From a bacterium (GTDB lineage: Bacteria; Electryoneota; RPQS01): 64,000 nt of DNA. Below the pieces are notes generated by a model, which saw only the letters and a program-made list of their open reading frames with translations, made no database searches and was not told the DNA's origin. Positions 16,814 to 26,453 of this stretch are shown piece after piece (the first letter of the stretch is position 1; every line of letters starts with the position of its first letter). The position numbers and the translations under genes are program-made. Where the stretch lies: assembly GCA_036504735.1 (NCBI GenBank), contig DASXUQ010000010.1, forward strand, positions 124,001 to 188,000, in the 5' to 3' direction.

Positions 16814-17631
16814 TACTTCAGCATCACCCGGCGCAGATCGGTGCGGTCTCCTTCGCCGACAGCCCAGCGCGCGCCTTCCAGCGTGAACCACTCATTGACG
16901 CCCTGCACGGGAGCATAGGGGCGCATCACGTAGAGATTGGTGCTGGGCGTGCCGCAGGTGCCGAGTAAGAAAAGTTTTTCGCCGCGCGGTCCCTTGCAGG
17001 CGTCGAGGATCACGCCGAGCCGGGTTTCGGTATCCTTGCGCAGAGCAATGATCACATCGCCGACGGTAAGGGAATCGTCATAGGTGATAATAGTGCTCTC
17101 GCGCTTGAGGGCAATGGCGCCCATCTCTTCGGCGACAAAGGAGAGAAAATCCTGATAATTGGCGTAGCTGCCATTGGGCGTGGTGACCTGCGTAAAAATG
17201 TAACGGCCACCGGCCTTCTTGGGACGCAGGCCGTCGCGCCAGTCTTTCCATTCGGCGATCTGTCCATTATCCAGCGGGAAGGAAATACCACCCTTGGGCT
17301 GGGTCTTCCAGAGATGTTCACCCCACAGCCTGACAATGCCATCCACGCCCACATCGTGCGTATTGTTATACGGCAAAACGGTGGTGATGGCGACGCGGTC
17401 ACTGTCGCAGATCGGCGTCTTGCCGTCGCCCGCGAGCAGCACCTTTTGATCGGAGAGTTCGAGTTGCCGGAGGGCGGCAGGGAACGATCCGGGGGCCAGC
17501 GGCAGACGCGTGAAACCGGCCGGCGGATTGATAGCGCCTTCGATGGTGCGCGTTCCGGCAGCCTGAAGCGAGAGCAGCGCCCCGCTGCACAGCAGAAGGA
17601 GCAACAGAGTGAGCCAGCGTGTGTTCGTCAT
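16813..17631 (-). CDS. Exported DUF4846-like protein
   Basis: 272 residues with a strong signal peptide (RWLTLLLLLLCSGALLSLQA). The body resembles DUF4846: an N-terminal PPAGFTRLPLAPGSFPAALR, a central YANYQDFLSFVAEEMG, then VGDVIIAL, a variant of GHAVIVVD (RLGVILDA) and GEKLFLLGTCGTPSTNLYVM, ending with a WF motif. I recognise this by pattern only. The protein should sit in the periplasm or outer membrane. It is translationally coupled to the downstream EamA-type carrier. Function unknown. Confidence 0.75.
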   Translation of the reverse strand: MTNTRWLTLLLLLLCSGALLSLQAAGTRTIEGAINPPAGFTRLPLAPGSFPAALRQLELSDQKVLLAGDGKTPICDSDRVAITTVLPYNNTHDVGVDGIVRLWGEHLWKTQPKGGISFPLDNGQIAEWKDWRDGLRPKKAGGRYIFTQVTTPNGSYANYQDFLSFVAEEMGAIALKRESTIITYDDSLTVGDVIIALRKDTETRLGVILDACKGPRGEKLFLLGTCGTPSTNLYVMRPYAPVQGVNEWFTLEGARWAVGEGDRTDLRRVMLK

Positions 17632-17667
17632 GGAAAGATCTCTTTTGGAGGTTCTGGAAGGGTAGAC

Positions 17668-18402
17668 TCAGAAGAGGAGGAAACGGAGACCGATAACCGC
17701 GAGCGCAACAATCAGAATGGAGCGGAACAGGCGAACGGGCATGCGTGTAACCAGGGCGGTGCCGGCCCACGAACCGGCAATCATCAACACCGAAAGCGGG
17801 AGAAGGAGAAGAATGTCGCTGGTGCGGATCATCCCCGTGCCGCCCCATACGCCGAGTTTCACGACATGAATGGCGGCGGCGCCGACAGCTTCGGTGCCGA
17901 TAAAGGTTTCCTTGATCAGGCCATAGCGAAGCAGCCACGGCACTACCACCGGGCCTGAGCCACCGACGACGGCCGACACAAGCCCAGCGGGAACGCCGAC
18001 AATGCTGATAGATTTGAGCGTCGCTTCCTTCGGCCATGTGGCCTTGGTGTAGCTCAAGATGACGTAGGCGATAAGATAGACGCCCAGCGCCTTGGTGATC
18101 CAGAAGGGCGGAAGGTACGTGTAAAGCAGCGCGCCAAGGGCGGCACCGGGCACCGCGCCGAGGCAGAAGTGCCGCCAGACCTTCCAGTCAATGCCCTGAT
18201 GTGCGAACCAGGCGCGGGAGACATTGGCCACGAGCAGCAGCATGGACAGATAGGGCACGGCATATTTCGCTCCCACGGTAAACACCAGGAAAGGGAGAAA
18301 GACCATGCCGCCGCCGACTCCGGTCACGCCGGAGACGGTTGAGCCCAGCAACGCACCGAAGGCCAGAATCAGATATTGCAGGGTGGTGAGTTGCGGGTCC
18401 AC
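17668..18402 (-). CDS. TauE/SafE family permease
   Basis: 244 residues, about eight transmembrane helices, in two related halves. The N-terminal signature GALLGSTVSGVTGVGGGMVF and the second-half VGVPAGLVSAVVGGSGPVVV are the two glycine-rich motifs of the family. TauE/SafE proteins are implicated in export of sulfite or other sulfur-containing anions; the substrate here is not predictable. The start codon is GTG at 18402. The gene begins eight bases after the stop of the aspartase gene on the same strand. Confidence 0.9.
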   Translation of the reverse strand: MDPQLTTLQYLILAFGALLGSTVSGVTGVGGGMVFLPFLVFTVGAKYAVPYLSMLLLVANVSRAWFAHQGIDWKVWRHFCLGAVPGAALGALLYTYLPPFWITKALGVYLIAYVILSYTKATWPKEATLKSISIVGVPAGLVSAVVGGSGPVVVPWLLRYGLIKETFIGTEAVGAAAIHVVKLGVWGGTGMIRTSDILLLLPLSVLMIAGSWAGTALVTRMPVRLFRSILIVALAVIGLRFLLF

Positions 18403-18410
18403 TCAGGCGT

Positions 18411-19826
18411 TTAGCTGTTGCCGAAGGTTTGCTGATCGGGCTCGGTGAGCTTGATGGGATCGAGGATATCCTTGAGCTGCTCTTCGGTGAGCAGTTTCTG
18501 CTCGCGGATGAGATCCACAATGGTCTTGCCGGTCTTGACGGACAGCTTGGCAAGTTCCGCGGCCTTGGAGTAGCCGATGTAGGGATTGAGAATGGTGGCC
18601 ATGCCGACGGATGCTTCGAAGTAATACTTGCAGCGGTCGCGATCCACGGTGATGCCGTCCACGCACTTGGTGGTGAACATGCGAATAGCATTGGCCATGA
18701 TGTGCATGCCCTGCTGCAGATTGAAATTGATGACGGGCATCATCACGTTCAGGTCCATCTGTCCGGCCTGAGCGCTGAAGGCCACGGTGGTGTCGAAGCC
18801 GATCACCTGATAGCAGACCTGATTCATCATTTCGGCCATGGAAGGATTGACCTTGCCCGGCATGATGGACGATCCCGGCTGAACCGGCGGGAGAACGAAT
18901 TCATTCAGACCGGTGCGCGGGCCGCAGGAGAGCAGGCGGATGTCATTGACGATGCGGCAGAGTTCGATGGACAGCAGGCGCATGGCGCTGGAATAGTAGA
19001 GCATGTCGCCGAGGCTCTGCGTGACTTCAAACAGATTCTGCGCGGGCTGGAACTTGATGCCGGTAAACTGCGAGATTTCCTGCGCGACCATGAACCGGTA
19101 CTTGGGATGGGCGTTCATGCCCGTACCCGCGGCGGTAGCGCCGAGGTTGAGCTGGCGCAGTCCGAGTTCCGCTTCGTTGAGGCGCGCGCGGCAGCGTGAC
19201 ATGATGGAAGCCCAGCCGCCGAACTCCTGACCGAGGCGGATCGGCACGGCATCCTGCAAGTGAGTACGCGCGGACTTGATCACGTCGTCGAATTCAGCGG
19301 CCTTCTTCTCGAAGGAAACGATCAGGCCGTCGAGGGATTTGATTAGCTCGGGGTGCTTCATCGACACGCCGATGCGGATGGCGCCGGGATAGGTATCGTT
19401 GGTGCTCTGCGCCATATTCACATGGTCGTTGGGATGAACCTTGGTGTAATCACCGCGGACGCCGCCCATCAGTTCAATGGCGCGATTGGCGATGACTTCA
19501 TTCATGTTCATGTTGGTGGACGTCCCCGCGCCCGCCTGATAGGCATCCACGACAAACTGATCGGCCCACTCGCCGGACAGAATTTCATCACAGGCCCTGA
19601 TGATAGCGTCGGCGCGCTCGGGAGAGAGCAGGCCGAGTTCGCGATGCACCACGGCGGCAGAGCGCTTGATGGTGACAAAGGCGCGGACAAAAATCGGGTG
19701 AGGCTTGATGCCGGAGATCGGGAAATTGGCTACCGCGCGCGCGGTTTGCACGCCGTAGTAGGCATCTGCAGGGACTTGGAGTTCGCCCAGCGAATCCTTT
19801 TCGATGCGGAAGTTTGGAGCTGTCAT
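18411..19826 (-). CDS. aspA: Aspartate ammonia-lyase
   Basis: 471 residues from ATG 19826 (a TTG 12 bases upstream is less likely). It converts L-aspartate to fumarate and ammonia. The superfamily signature GSSIMPGKVNPSM carries the catalytic loop Ser. AGAGTSTNMNMNEVIANRA and HPNDHVNMAQSTNDTYP match the two other conserved regions. AspA is preferred to class II fumarase because of YYGVQTARAVANFPISG at the N-terminus, but the two enzymes are close and fumarase cannot be fully excluded. It lies downstream of nadA on the same strand, 80 bases away. Confidence 0.88.
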   Translation of the reverse strand: MTAPNFRIEKDSLGELQVPADAYYGVQTARAVANFPISGIKPHPIFVRAFVTIKRSAAVVHRELGLLSPERADAIIRACDEILSGEWADQFVVDAYQAGAGTSTNMNMNEVIANRAIELMGGVRGDYTKVHPNDHVNMAQSTNDTYPGAIRIGVSMKHPELIKSLDGLIVSFEKKAAEFDDVIKSARTHLQDAVPIRLGQEFGGWASIMSRCRARLNEAELGLRQLNLGATAAGTGMNAHPKYRFMVAQEISQFTGIKFQPAQNLFEVTQSLGDMLYYSSAMRLLSIELCRIVNDIRLLSCGPRTGLNEFVLPPVQPGSSIMPGKVNPSMAEMMNQVCYQVIGFDTTVAFSAQAGQMDLNVMMPVINFNLQQGMHIMANAIRMFTTKCVDGITVDRDRCKYYFEASVGMATILNPYIGYSKAAELAKLSVKTGKTIVDLIREQKLLTEEQLKDILDPIKLTEPDQQTFGNS

Positions 19827-19906
19827 GGTGGAGACCAAGTGTGGGTGGTAGGATAAGGGACAGGGAAGGACTCCCGATCCGGTTAAAGTACGTTAGAGAG
19901 GATGGG

Positions 19907-20941
19907 TTATTCTGCCGCGACGTCCGCGGGCAACGTAAGGTTATCGCGTTTGGAACTGGTGAGTTCGAACATACGTTGGATGGCACGGCCGGCACGGAGG
20001 CGGACGTCTTCATCGAGGGTAATTTCGAACTGCATCTTTTCAAGGGACGCTTCGACGTTGTCGAGCGTGATGGCCTTCATGAAACGGCAGATTTTGCAGG
20101 CGCGATAGAAATGCTTTTCGGGAACGGCGATTTGCAGCATGTCGGACAGGCCGCATTCGGTGACGGCGAGGAACTCGGCAGCGTTGCTCTGCTGGGCGTA
20201 CTCGATCATACCGGAGGTGGAGAGTGCGGCGTCGGCCAGCTTCACCACATCGTCGCGGCATTCGGGATGGACGAGCACTTTGATGCCGGGGATCTCGCGG
20301 CGCATTTTGAGAATAACGTCCGGCGAAATCTGGTGGTGCACGTAGCAGAAGCCGTCCCAGGCGATAATGGTTTTCTCGGGAACGTGAGTGGCCACGTGGC
20401 GGGCCAGGTTCTGATCGGGAATGAAGAGAATCTGCCGCTGCGGCATGGCGCGCACGACGCTCACGGCGTTGGAAGACGTGCAGCAGGCATCCGATAGTGC
20501 TTTGACGTCGGCGGTGGTGTTGACGTACGTGACCACACCGAGGTCGGGGTAGACCTTCTTCAGTTCGCGGATACGGTCTTCCACGGCGGGAGCGGTGGCG
20601 GTATCGGCCAGAGAGCAGCCCGCTGCCAAATTGGGCAACAGCACCGTCTTTTGGGGATTGACGATCTTGGCGGTCTCGGCCATGAAATGCACGCCGCAGA
20701 AGACGATCACTTCAGCGTCATGCACTTCGGCGGCTTGCAGAGAAAGACCCAGCGAGTCGCCGGTGAAATCGGCGACTTCAAAAATTTCGGGGCGTTGATA
20801 GTTGTGCGCCAGCAGCACGGCGTTGCGCTCGCGCTTGAGTATGCGGATATGTTCAAGCTGGGCCTCCAGCTTCGCGACGCGCTCTGCGCCGTAATAATCC
20901 GGATCCACCCGCTGAAGTTTTTGTGTCAGTGTCTCAGTCAT
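19907..20941 (-). CDS. nadA: Quinolinate synthase
   Basis: 344 residues. NadA condenses iminoaspartate with dihydroxyacetone phosphate to quinolinate in NAD synthesis, using a [4Fe-4S] cluster. Cluster ligands expected from the family are visible: C82 in FCGVHFMAETA, C198 in DGFCYVHH and C282 or C285 in CKICRFMKAITL. AHNYQRPEI and GDSLGLSLQAA, the N-terminal substrate motifs, are intact. No nadB or nadC is in the window, so the source of iminoaspartate is not local. Confidence 0.95.
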   Translation of the reverse strand: MTETLTQKLQRVDPDYYGAERVAKLEAQLEHIRILKRERNAVLLAHNYQRPEIFEVADFTGDSLGLSLQAAEVHDAEVIVFCGVHFMAETAKIVNPQKTVLLPNLAAGCSLADTATAPAVEDRIRELKKVYPDLGVVTYVNTTADVKALSDACCTSSNAVSVVRAMPQRQILFIPDQNLARHVATHVPEKTIIAWDGFCYVHHQISPDVILKMRREIPGIKVLVHPECRDDVVKLADAALSTSGMIEYAQQSNAAEFLAVTECGLSDMLQIAVPEKHFYRACKICRFMKAITLDNVEASLEKMQFEITLDEDVRLRAGRAIQRMFELTSSKRDNLTLPADVAAE

Positions 20942-20961
20942 CGTATATCCCTCCCCCGGTC

Positions 20962-23151
20962 CTACAGTTCAAAAAATCTGCGCAAATTGCCGCCGGTCAG
21001 AAGCAGAATTTCATCGCGGTTCAGTCCCGCATCATACATCGCCTTCATCGCATGCCAGGCCCGGACCTCGCGGAACTCGGCGGGGAAGGCGGCAAAACTC
21101 AGATGGATATTACGCTCGCGCCCCGGGCGGATGGCATCCAATTGCTCTTTGGTCGGCGTCGCGCCGACATCCAGCACCACCAATGCATCACCGGACAGCA
21201 GTCCTTCGCGCATGGCGGCGGGAGCGGCGGCGAAGTCTTTCAAGGTGCTGAGGACAATGGCCTGCTTCTTCCACTTGGCGACGCGGTCATGGGTGGTGAA
21301 GTCGAAGGGCACCAGCGCGTAGACGCCACTCTGGCGCGCCTTGTCAATCGGACTTCCGGCGAGTCGCTCCGCCTCGGACGGGCTGGCGGGAGCAAGTGTA
21401 ACCACCGAAAGCCCCTGACGAATGAGAGTGGATGCTTCGGCGACACTGCGAACGCTCAGGTCATAGGCATCCATGCCCACGAAAAGCGATTTGCGAAGCG
21501 CGCGGTCGCCCTGCAACGCATCTTTGAGACTGGCGGCGGCGATGTCGTGCTGATCGCAATAGTAGCGCAACTCGCTGATGCGGCGCACGGCTTCGGGGAA
21601 ATTCAGACCGCTGGCCGAAAGCCACAGGGCCGTGGGGCAGCTCAGGGTCGGCACCGTGATCGTGGGATCGAGACGGTAGCCGTTGAAATCCACCGTCTGC
21701 GCGAGCCGCGCCATGATGCGCAGGGAATCACCGTCGGAGGCCAGTCGCCCCGGGTGATTGCCCAGAAAGCGGACAAAGTCTTCGGCACGATTGCCGACGG
21801 CGGTCAGGGCGGAATCGGAAATCATGCGGGCTTCGTCATCATAGTGATGATAGAAGGGATGCGGTCCGCGCGACCAGAAGGCCAGCGTCGGGACACCTGC
21901 ATGCATGAAACTGGCATAGTCGCTGGCGCCGTGGCCGTCCTCGCGATGGATCTTGATATGCGAAAGCTTCGCGGAATCCAGCGTGGCGGTGTATTCTTGC
22001 CAGAGATTGCTGCCGAAGGTCTCGCCGCCGTTCATGGCGACGTCGCCCTTGCCCATGCCTTCCATGTCGAGATTCACCATGCCCACCAAATTGGCGAGGG
22101 GGATGGTCGGATTGCGCACCCAGTAATCGGAGCCGAGCAGGCCGTCCTCTTCTCCTGTGAAGTGCAGAATCAGAAGGCTGCGCTTGGTCGGATGCTCGGT
22201 AAAGGTGCGTGCCAGTTCGGAGGTGATGGCGGTGCCGGATCCGTTGTCATCGGCGCCGGGATACATCACGCCACGAGAGTTGGTGCCGATGTGGTCGGCA
22301 TGCGCGCCAATGACCACCACTTCATGGCGTAGCGTGGGATCGGAGCCGTAGATAAACCCGAGCACATTGCGCGCATAACCGGATGACAGTTTGCGCACCT
22401 GCACCGATAAGGTCACGCGCTTGCCGGTTTCCAGCGGGAGCGCTGCGCTCTTCAGCTTGTCCTTGTAGGTCTCGGCGGAGTAGCCGGTGCCGTCAAGCAG
22501 CAGCCGCAGCATGCGGTCGCCGACAAACATCATGGGAAGATGCGGATCATAAATGTCCGCCGGAATGGCCGCGCCGTTGACGGGATTTTCACCCTGATAG
22601 AATAGAATCGCCGCAGCGCCGTGCTCCTTGGCCCACGTCATGGTCTTGCGGCGGCTGATATCCGAGGAAAAATCGTACGGGCTGTCGGGAGTGTCGCGGA
22701 TGATCAGAACGATTTTGTGCGAGACATCCAGCGAATCGTAATCGTTGCGGTTCTTGTCCGGACGGTTGTAGCCGTAGCCGACGATCACCACCGGTGCGGA
22801 AACACTACCCGAGCCGCTGTGAGTGATGACGGTAAAATCCGCGCCGAGTTGAAAATCCACCTTGCCCAGGTACGAGTGATCGAGCGACAGGCTGGCGGAT
22901 TTCTCCTGCGTGACCAGCAGTGGGACATCCTGAAAGTAGCTGTCTCCATTGCCGGGATAAACCTGATTCTGGCTGAGTCTCAATGCCAGAAAGTATTCGG
23001 CTTCCGCCTGTGCAGGAGTGCCGGAGCGGCGGCCTTCAAAGGCTCTGGACGTTAAGGTGTCCAAGACGGCGCGCGCCCGCGACTCATCGAAAGCGTGGGC
23101 GGCGGTGGACCAAAGTACCATCCCAACCAACAGAACCAGAAGTTGCTTCAT
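20962..23151 (-). CDS. Exported M28 aminopeptidase with a C-terminal dipeptidase-like domain
   Basis: 729 residues. Signal peptide ([17 protein letters not shown]), a PA-type insert (~110-240), then an M28 zinc peptidase domain (~255-480). Metal ligands are all present in order: [36 protein letters not shown] and a final His in RGPHPFYHH. The last 240 residues are not M28; they read like a degenerate TIM-barrel membrane dipeptidase (M19), ending [15 protein letters not shown], reminiscent of the M19 motif GGNFLRV, but no M19 metal ligands are obvious. The start overlaps the uvrA stop by four bases. Confidence 0.88.
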   Translation of the reverse strand: MKQLLVLLVGMVLWSTAAHAFDESRARAVLDTLTSRAFEGRRSGTPAQAEAEYFLALRLSQNQVYPGNGDSYFQDVPLLVTQEKSASLSLDHSYLGKVDFQLGADFTVITHSGSGSVSAPVVIVGYGYNRPDKNRNDYDSLDVSHKIVLIIRDTPDSPYDFSSDISRRKTMTWAKEHGAAAILFYQGENPVNGAAIPADIYDPHLPMMFVGDRMLRLLLDGTGYSAETYKDKLKSAALPLETGKRVTLSVQVRKLSSGYARNVLGFIYGSDPTLRHEVVVIGAHADHIGTNSRGVMYPGADDNGSGTAITSELARTFTEHPTKRSLLILHFTGEEDGLLGSDYWVRNPTIPLANLVGMVNLDMEGMGKGDVAMNGGETFGSNLWQEYTATLDSAKLSHIKIHREDGHGASDYASFMHAGVPTLAFWSRGPHPFYHHYDDEARMISDSALTAVGNRAEDFVRFLGNHPGRLASDGDSLRIMARLAQTVDFNGYRLDPTITVPTLSCPTALWLSASGLNFPEAVRRISELRYYCDQHDIAAASLKDALQGDRALRKSLFVGMDAYDLSVRSVAEASTLIRQGLSVVTLAPASPSEAERLAGSPIDKARQSGVYALVPFDFTTHDRVAKWKKQAIVLSTLKDFAAAPAAMREGLLSGDALVVLDVGATPTKEQLDAIRPGRERNIHLSFAAFPAEFREVRAWHAMKAMYDAGLNRDEILLLTGGNLRRFFEL

Positions 23152-26078
23152 GAACGCACTTTCGTTCGCCGCAGAGCTGCCTTGGCCGAATCGCTCTCGG
23201 ATGCAGAATTGCCATTGGATGCGCGCGCAGGCTTCTTGCCGTTGGAAGTGACGCCGCCATTTTCCGCGAACAGCCGTTTCAAATAGTGTCCGGTGTGACT
23301 TTCCTTGATGCGAGCGACCTCTTCCGGTGTGCCGGTGGCGATGATCAGACCGCCTGCGTCGCCGCCTTCGGGACCGAGATCAATTAAGTGATCGGCGGTT
23401 TTGATGACATCAAGATTGTGCTCGATGACGACGACGGTGTTGCCGCGTTCCACAAGCGTGTGCAGCACCTTGAGCAGCAACTGGATGTCGGCGAAGTGCA
23501 GACCGGTAGTGGGCTCATCGAGAATATACATGGTCTGGCCGGTGGACTGGCGGGAGAGTTCCGTTGCCAGTTTCACTCTCTGGGCTTCACCGCCGGAAAG
23601 CGTAGTGGCCTGTTGGCCAAGATGAATGTAACCGAGACCGACCTCCTCGAGTGTAGACAGTTTGCGCGAAATGGATGGAACGGCATCGAAGAACTCCCGC
23701 GCCTCGGCAACGGTCATATCCAGCACTTCGGCAATGGACTTGCCTTTGTAGCGCACCTCAAGGGTTTCGCGATTGTAGCGCTGGCCGTGGCAGACTTCAC
23801 AGGGGACGTAGACATCGGGCAGGAAGTGCATCTCGATCTTTATGATGCCGTCGCCTTCGCAGTTCTCGCAGCGTCCACCCTTCACATTGAACGAGAACCG
23901 GCCCGGCTTGTAGCCGCGCATCTTGGCTTCGGGAAGCTGGCTGAAGAGATCACGGATCGGGGTAAAGACGCCGGTGTATGTTGCCGGATTGGAACGCGGC
24001 GTGCGTCCGATGGGCGACTGGTCGATGTCAATGATCTTGTCGATGTTCTCGACGCCGCTGATGCCGCTGTAGGGAAGCGGTGGCTCATTGGCCGAATAGA
24101 AGCGCTGTGCCAGTGCACGGTAGAGGGTCTCATTAACCAGTGTAGACTTGCCGGAGCCGGAGACGCCCGTCACGACCGTAAATGTTCCCAGCGGAAAGTC
24201 GACGGTGACGTTCTTAAGGTTGTTGCCGCGCGCGCCCTTGATGGTGAGCTTGTTTCCCGTGCCTTCACGTCTCTGGGGCGGAATCTCAATCACATCCTTG
24301 CCCGCAAGGAACCGGCCGGTGACGGACTGGCCCTTGGTCATGATCTGCTGCGGAGTGCCTGCCGCAACCAGATAACCGCCGTGGCGTCCGGCGCCGGGGC
24401 CGAGGTCTACAAGGTAATCGGCGGCGAGAATAGTGTCGCGGTCATGTTCAACGACGACGACAGTGTTGCCGATGTCGCGCAACTCAGTGAGTGTACGGAT
24501 CAGGCGGTCATTGTCGCGCTGATGCAGACCGATGGACGGTTCATCGAGAATGTAAAGCACGCCGGTTAATTGTGAGCCGATCTGCGTGGCGAGACGAATA
24601 CGCTGCGCTTCGCCGCCGGAAAGAGTTCCCGCCGCGCGGCTCAAGGTCAGGTAATCGAGACCGACATTCAGCAGAAAGGTGAGCCGGGCGCGGACCTCTT
24701 TCAGAACCTGCTTGGCAATCATGGAATCGCGCGAGGAGAGCGCCAGCGAATTGAAGAAGGCAAAGGCGTCGCGAATGGAGAAGTCCGTCACCTGCGCAAT
24801 GTTGTGATCCTGAATGAGCACCGCGCGCGCTTCGGGCTTGAGGCGCGTGCCTTTGCAGTCAGGGCAAGGGACATTGCCCATAAACTCTTCGATCCACTCC
24901 CGCACCTGCGTCGAGGACGTCTGGCGGTAGCGGCGCATGAGGTTGGGAATGATGCCTTCCCAGCGGGCGCTGTGTTCGAAGCGGGCCGTGGCGGATTCGT
25001 AGACCACATCGATCTTTTTGGCGCCGGTTCCGTAAAGCAGGATCTTCTGCGCTTCGGGTTTCATCTTGCGCCAAGGGACATCAAGGCGGAACTTGTAAGT
25101 CTCGGCAACGGCATCAATCATGCCCCATGTCCAGCCGTCGGTGGCATTGCCCACGCTGGCAATCGCGCCGTCGCTCACGGAAAGATCGGGATTGGGAACG
25201 ATGCGGTCGGGGTCGATTTCCAGCTTGAAGCCCAGACCTGTGCAGGTCGGGCAGGCGCCGAAGGGGCTGTTGAAGGAGAAAAGGCGCGGTTCGACTTCGC
25301 TGATGGAGATATTGCAGTCGGTGCAGGCGAATCGCTCGCTGTAGACCTGCTCCTTTGTGCCGTCCAGCAGCGCGGTGAGCATTCCACTGGACAGGCGCAA
25401 TGCGGTTTCCACCGAATCGGTGAGACGCGAGCGCAAGCCGTCCTTAATCACCAGACGGTCGACGACGACTTCGATGGTGTGCCGCCGCTTCTTATCAATA
25501 GTGATGTCTTCATCAAGGGGACGCACGACACCGTCCACGCGCACGCGCACGAAGCCATCCTTGCGCACGTTCTCGAGCAGATCTTTATATTCACCTTTGC
25601 GTCCGAACACCACGGGCGAAAGCAGTTCGACCTTGGTGCCGTTGGGCAGATTCAAAAGGGCATCGACAATTTCCTGCGCACTCTGCCGCTGAATGGGCTT
25701 GCCACATTGAGGACAATGAGGCTGTCCGATGCGCGCAAAGAGCAGCCGCAGGTAATCGTAAATTTCGGTAACGGTGCCGACAGTAGAGCGTGGATTGCGT
25801 ACGCCGGCTTTCTGCTGGATGGAGATCGCCGGAGACAAGCCTTCAATCGAGTCCACGTCCGGCTTTTCCATCAGACCCAAAAATTGCCGGGCGTAGGCAG
25901 AAAGAGACTCGACGTAACGGCGCTGACCTTCCGCGTACAAGGTATCAAAAGCCAGAGAGGACTTTCCAGATCCCGAAATCCCCGTAATGACGATCAGATT
26001 ATTTCTGGGAAGAATGACATCAATGTTTTTGAGGTTATGCTCGCGAGCCCCAGTAATGCGTATGTGCGGTAGTTCCAT
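23148..26078 (-). CDS. uvrA: UvrABC excinuclease subunit A
   Basis: 976 residues. UvrA is the dimeric ATPase that finds bulky DNA lesions and loads UvrB in nucleotide excision repair. Two ABC modules are present: Walker [11 protein letters not shown] (~34) and GVSGSGKST (~645), with LSGGEAQRI and LSGGEAQRV signatures. Zinc-binding Cys pairs are visible (CPQCG, CTDC with CPTC, CENC with CEVC). A lysine/serine-rich tail of ~40 residues follows the family end. It is the promoter-proximal gene of a seven-gene run on the - strand. Confidence 0.98.
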   Translation of the reverse strand: MELPHIRITGAREHNLKNIDVILPRNNLIVITGISGSGKSSLAFDTLYAEGQRRYVESLSAYARQFLGLMEKPDVDSIEGLSPAISIQQKAGVRNPRSTVGTVTEIYDYLRLLFARIGQPHCPQCGKPIQRQSAQEIVDALLNLPNGTKVELLSPVVFGRKGEYKDLLENVRKDGFVRVRVDGVVRPLDEDITIDKKRRHTIEVVVDRLVIKDGLRSRLTDSVETALRLSSGMLTALLDGTKEQVYSERFACTDCNISISEVEPRLFSFNSPFGACPTCTGLGFKLEIDPDRIVPNPDLSVSDGAIASVGNATDGWTWGMIDAVAETYKFRLDVPWRKMKPEAQKILLYGTGAKKIDVVYESATARFEHSARWEGIIPNLMRRYRQTSSTQVREWIEEFMGNVPCPDCKGTRLKPEARAVLIQDHNIAQVTDFSIRDAFAFFNSLALSSRDSMIAKQVLKEVRARLTFLLNVGLDYLTLSRAAGTLSGGEAQRIRLATQIGSQLTGVLYILDEPSIGLHQRDNDRLIRTLTELRDIGNTVVVVEHDRDTILAADYLVDLGPGAGRHGGYLVAAGTPQQIMTKGQSVTGRFLAGKDVIEIPPQRREGTGNKLTIKGARGNNLKNVTVDFPLGTFTVVTGVSGSGKSTLVNETLYRALAQRFYSANEPPLPYSGISGVENIDKIIDIDQSPIGRTPRSNPATYTGVFTPIRDLFSQLPEAKMRGYKPGRFSFNVKGGRCENCEGDGIIKIEMHFLPDVYVPCEVCHGQRYNRETLEVRYKGKSIAEVLDMTVAEAREFFDAVPSISRKLSTLEEVGLGYIHLGQQATTLSGGEAQRVKLATELSRQSTGQTMYILDEPTTGLHFADIQLLLKVLHTLVERGNTVVVIEHNLDVIKTADHLIDLGPEGGDAGGLIIATGTPEEVARIKESHTGHYLKRLFAENGGVTSNGKKPARASNGNSASESDSAKAALRRTKVRS

Positions 26079-26105
26079 ATATTTCTGTACCTTACTTATC
26101 CCATC

Positions 26106-26134
26106 AATTTACCAAAAAATCCGTAGATAATCAA
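26106..26134 (-). promoter_or_regulatory. Predicted sigma-70 promoter of uvrA
   Basis: On the - strand TTGATT (26134-26129) and TAAATT (26111-26106) are separated by 17 bases, ~28 bases before the uvrA ATG. No LexA-type box was seen. Confidence 0.5.
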
Positions 26135-26190
26135 GACGGCTCGGAAAAAGATCGCGCTGGTGTGGCATTCCTTACCGGGGCAAAAACTTC

Positions 26191-26219
26191 TTGACAATCG
26201 AATCAGCATTGCGTATATT
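26191..26219 (+). promoter_or_regulatory. Strong sigma-70 promoter upstream of the sigma-54 activator gene
   Basis: TTGACA (26191-26196), a 17-base spacer and TATATT (26214-26219) match the consensus at 11 of 12 positions. Transcription would begin near 26226 and produce a leader of about 230 bases before ATG 26454. Confidence 0.75.
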
Positions 26220-26290
26220 AGCGCCACTTAAAAGAGAGTGCTCTAATCTTTTCAGAATCTTATGTTTATAGACTTATTTGACATAACACG

Positions 26291-26384
26291 TGCCTCCCCA
26301 GAGGCATAGGCAGATAGTACAATGTAAACAAGGGTTAAGTTCCCAACTAAAGTCCTCATGGAAACGCTATACGTTTTCCATGAG
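26291..26384 (+). promoter_or_regulatory. Structured part of the 5' leader of the sigma-54 activator
   Basis: Two hairpins are visible: TGCCTC CCCA GAGGCA (26291-26306) and a stem of CTCATGGAAA with TTTCCATGAG (26355-26384). The second has CG/CG pairing extended into the loop with one bulged T. No run of T directly follows, so this is not a simple terminator. No known riboswitch class recognised. Confidence 0.45.
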
Positions 26385-26453
26385 AAAGTGTCCTGATTTT
26401 TGCAGTACATGTTGCTCTTGTCATTGGCACTCTGAGAAATAAGGAGAGGCAAT

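Noticed and set aside
18411-20941. aspA and nadA as an alternative iminoaspartate pathway
   Set aside because: Aspartate ammonia-lyase makes fumarate, not iminoaspartate, so adjacency does not replace NadB. Neighbourhood alone is not evidence.
26278-26283. A second TTGACA as a promoter
   Set aside because: No -10 element at 16-18 bases downstream; the bases there read GAGGCA.
26425-26440. TGGCACTCTGAGAAAT as a sigma-54 promoter before the NtrC-type gene
   Set aside because: The -24 half is good, but the required GC ten bases after GG is AA, and it is only ~15 bases before the start codon.
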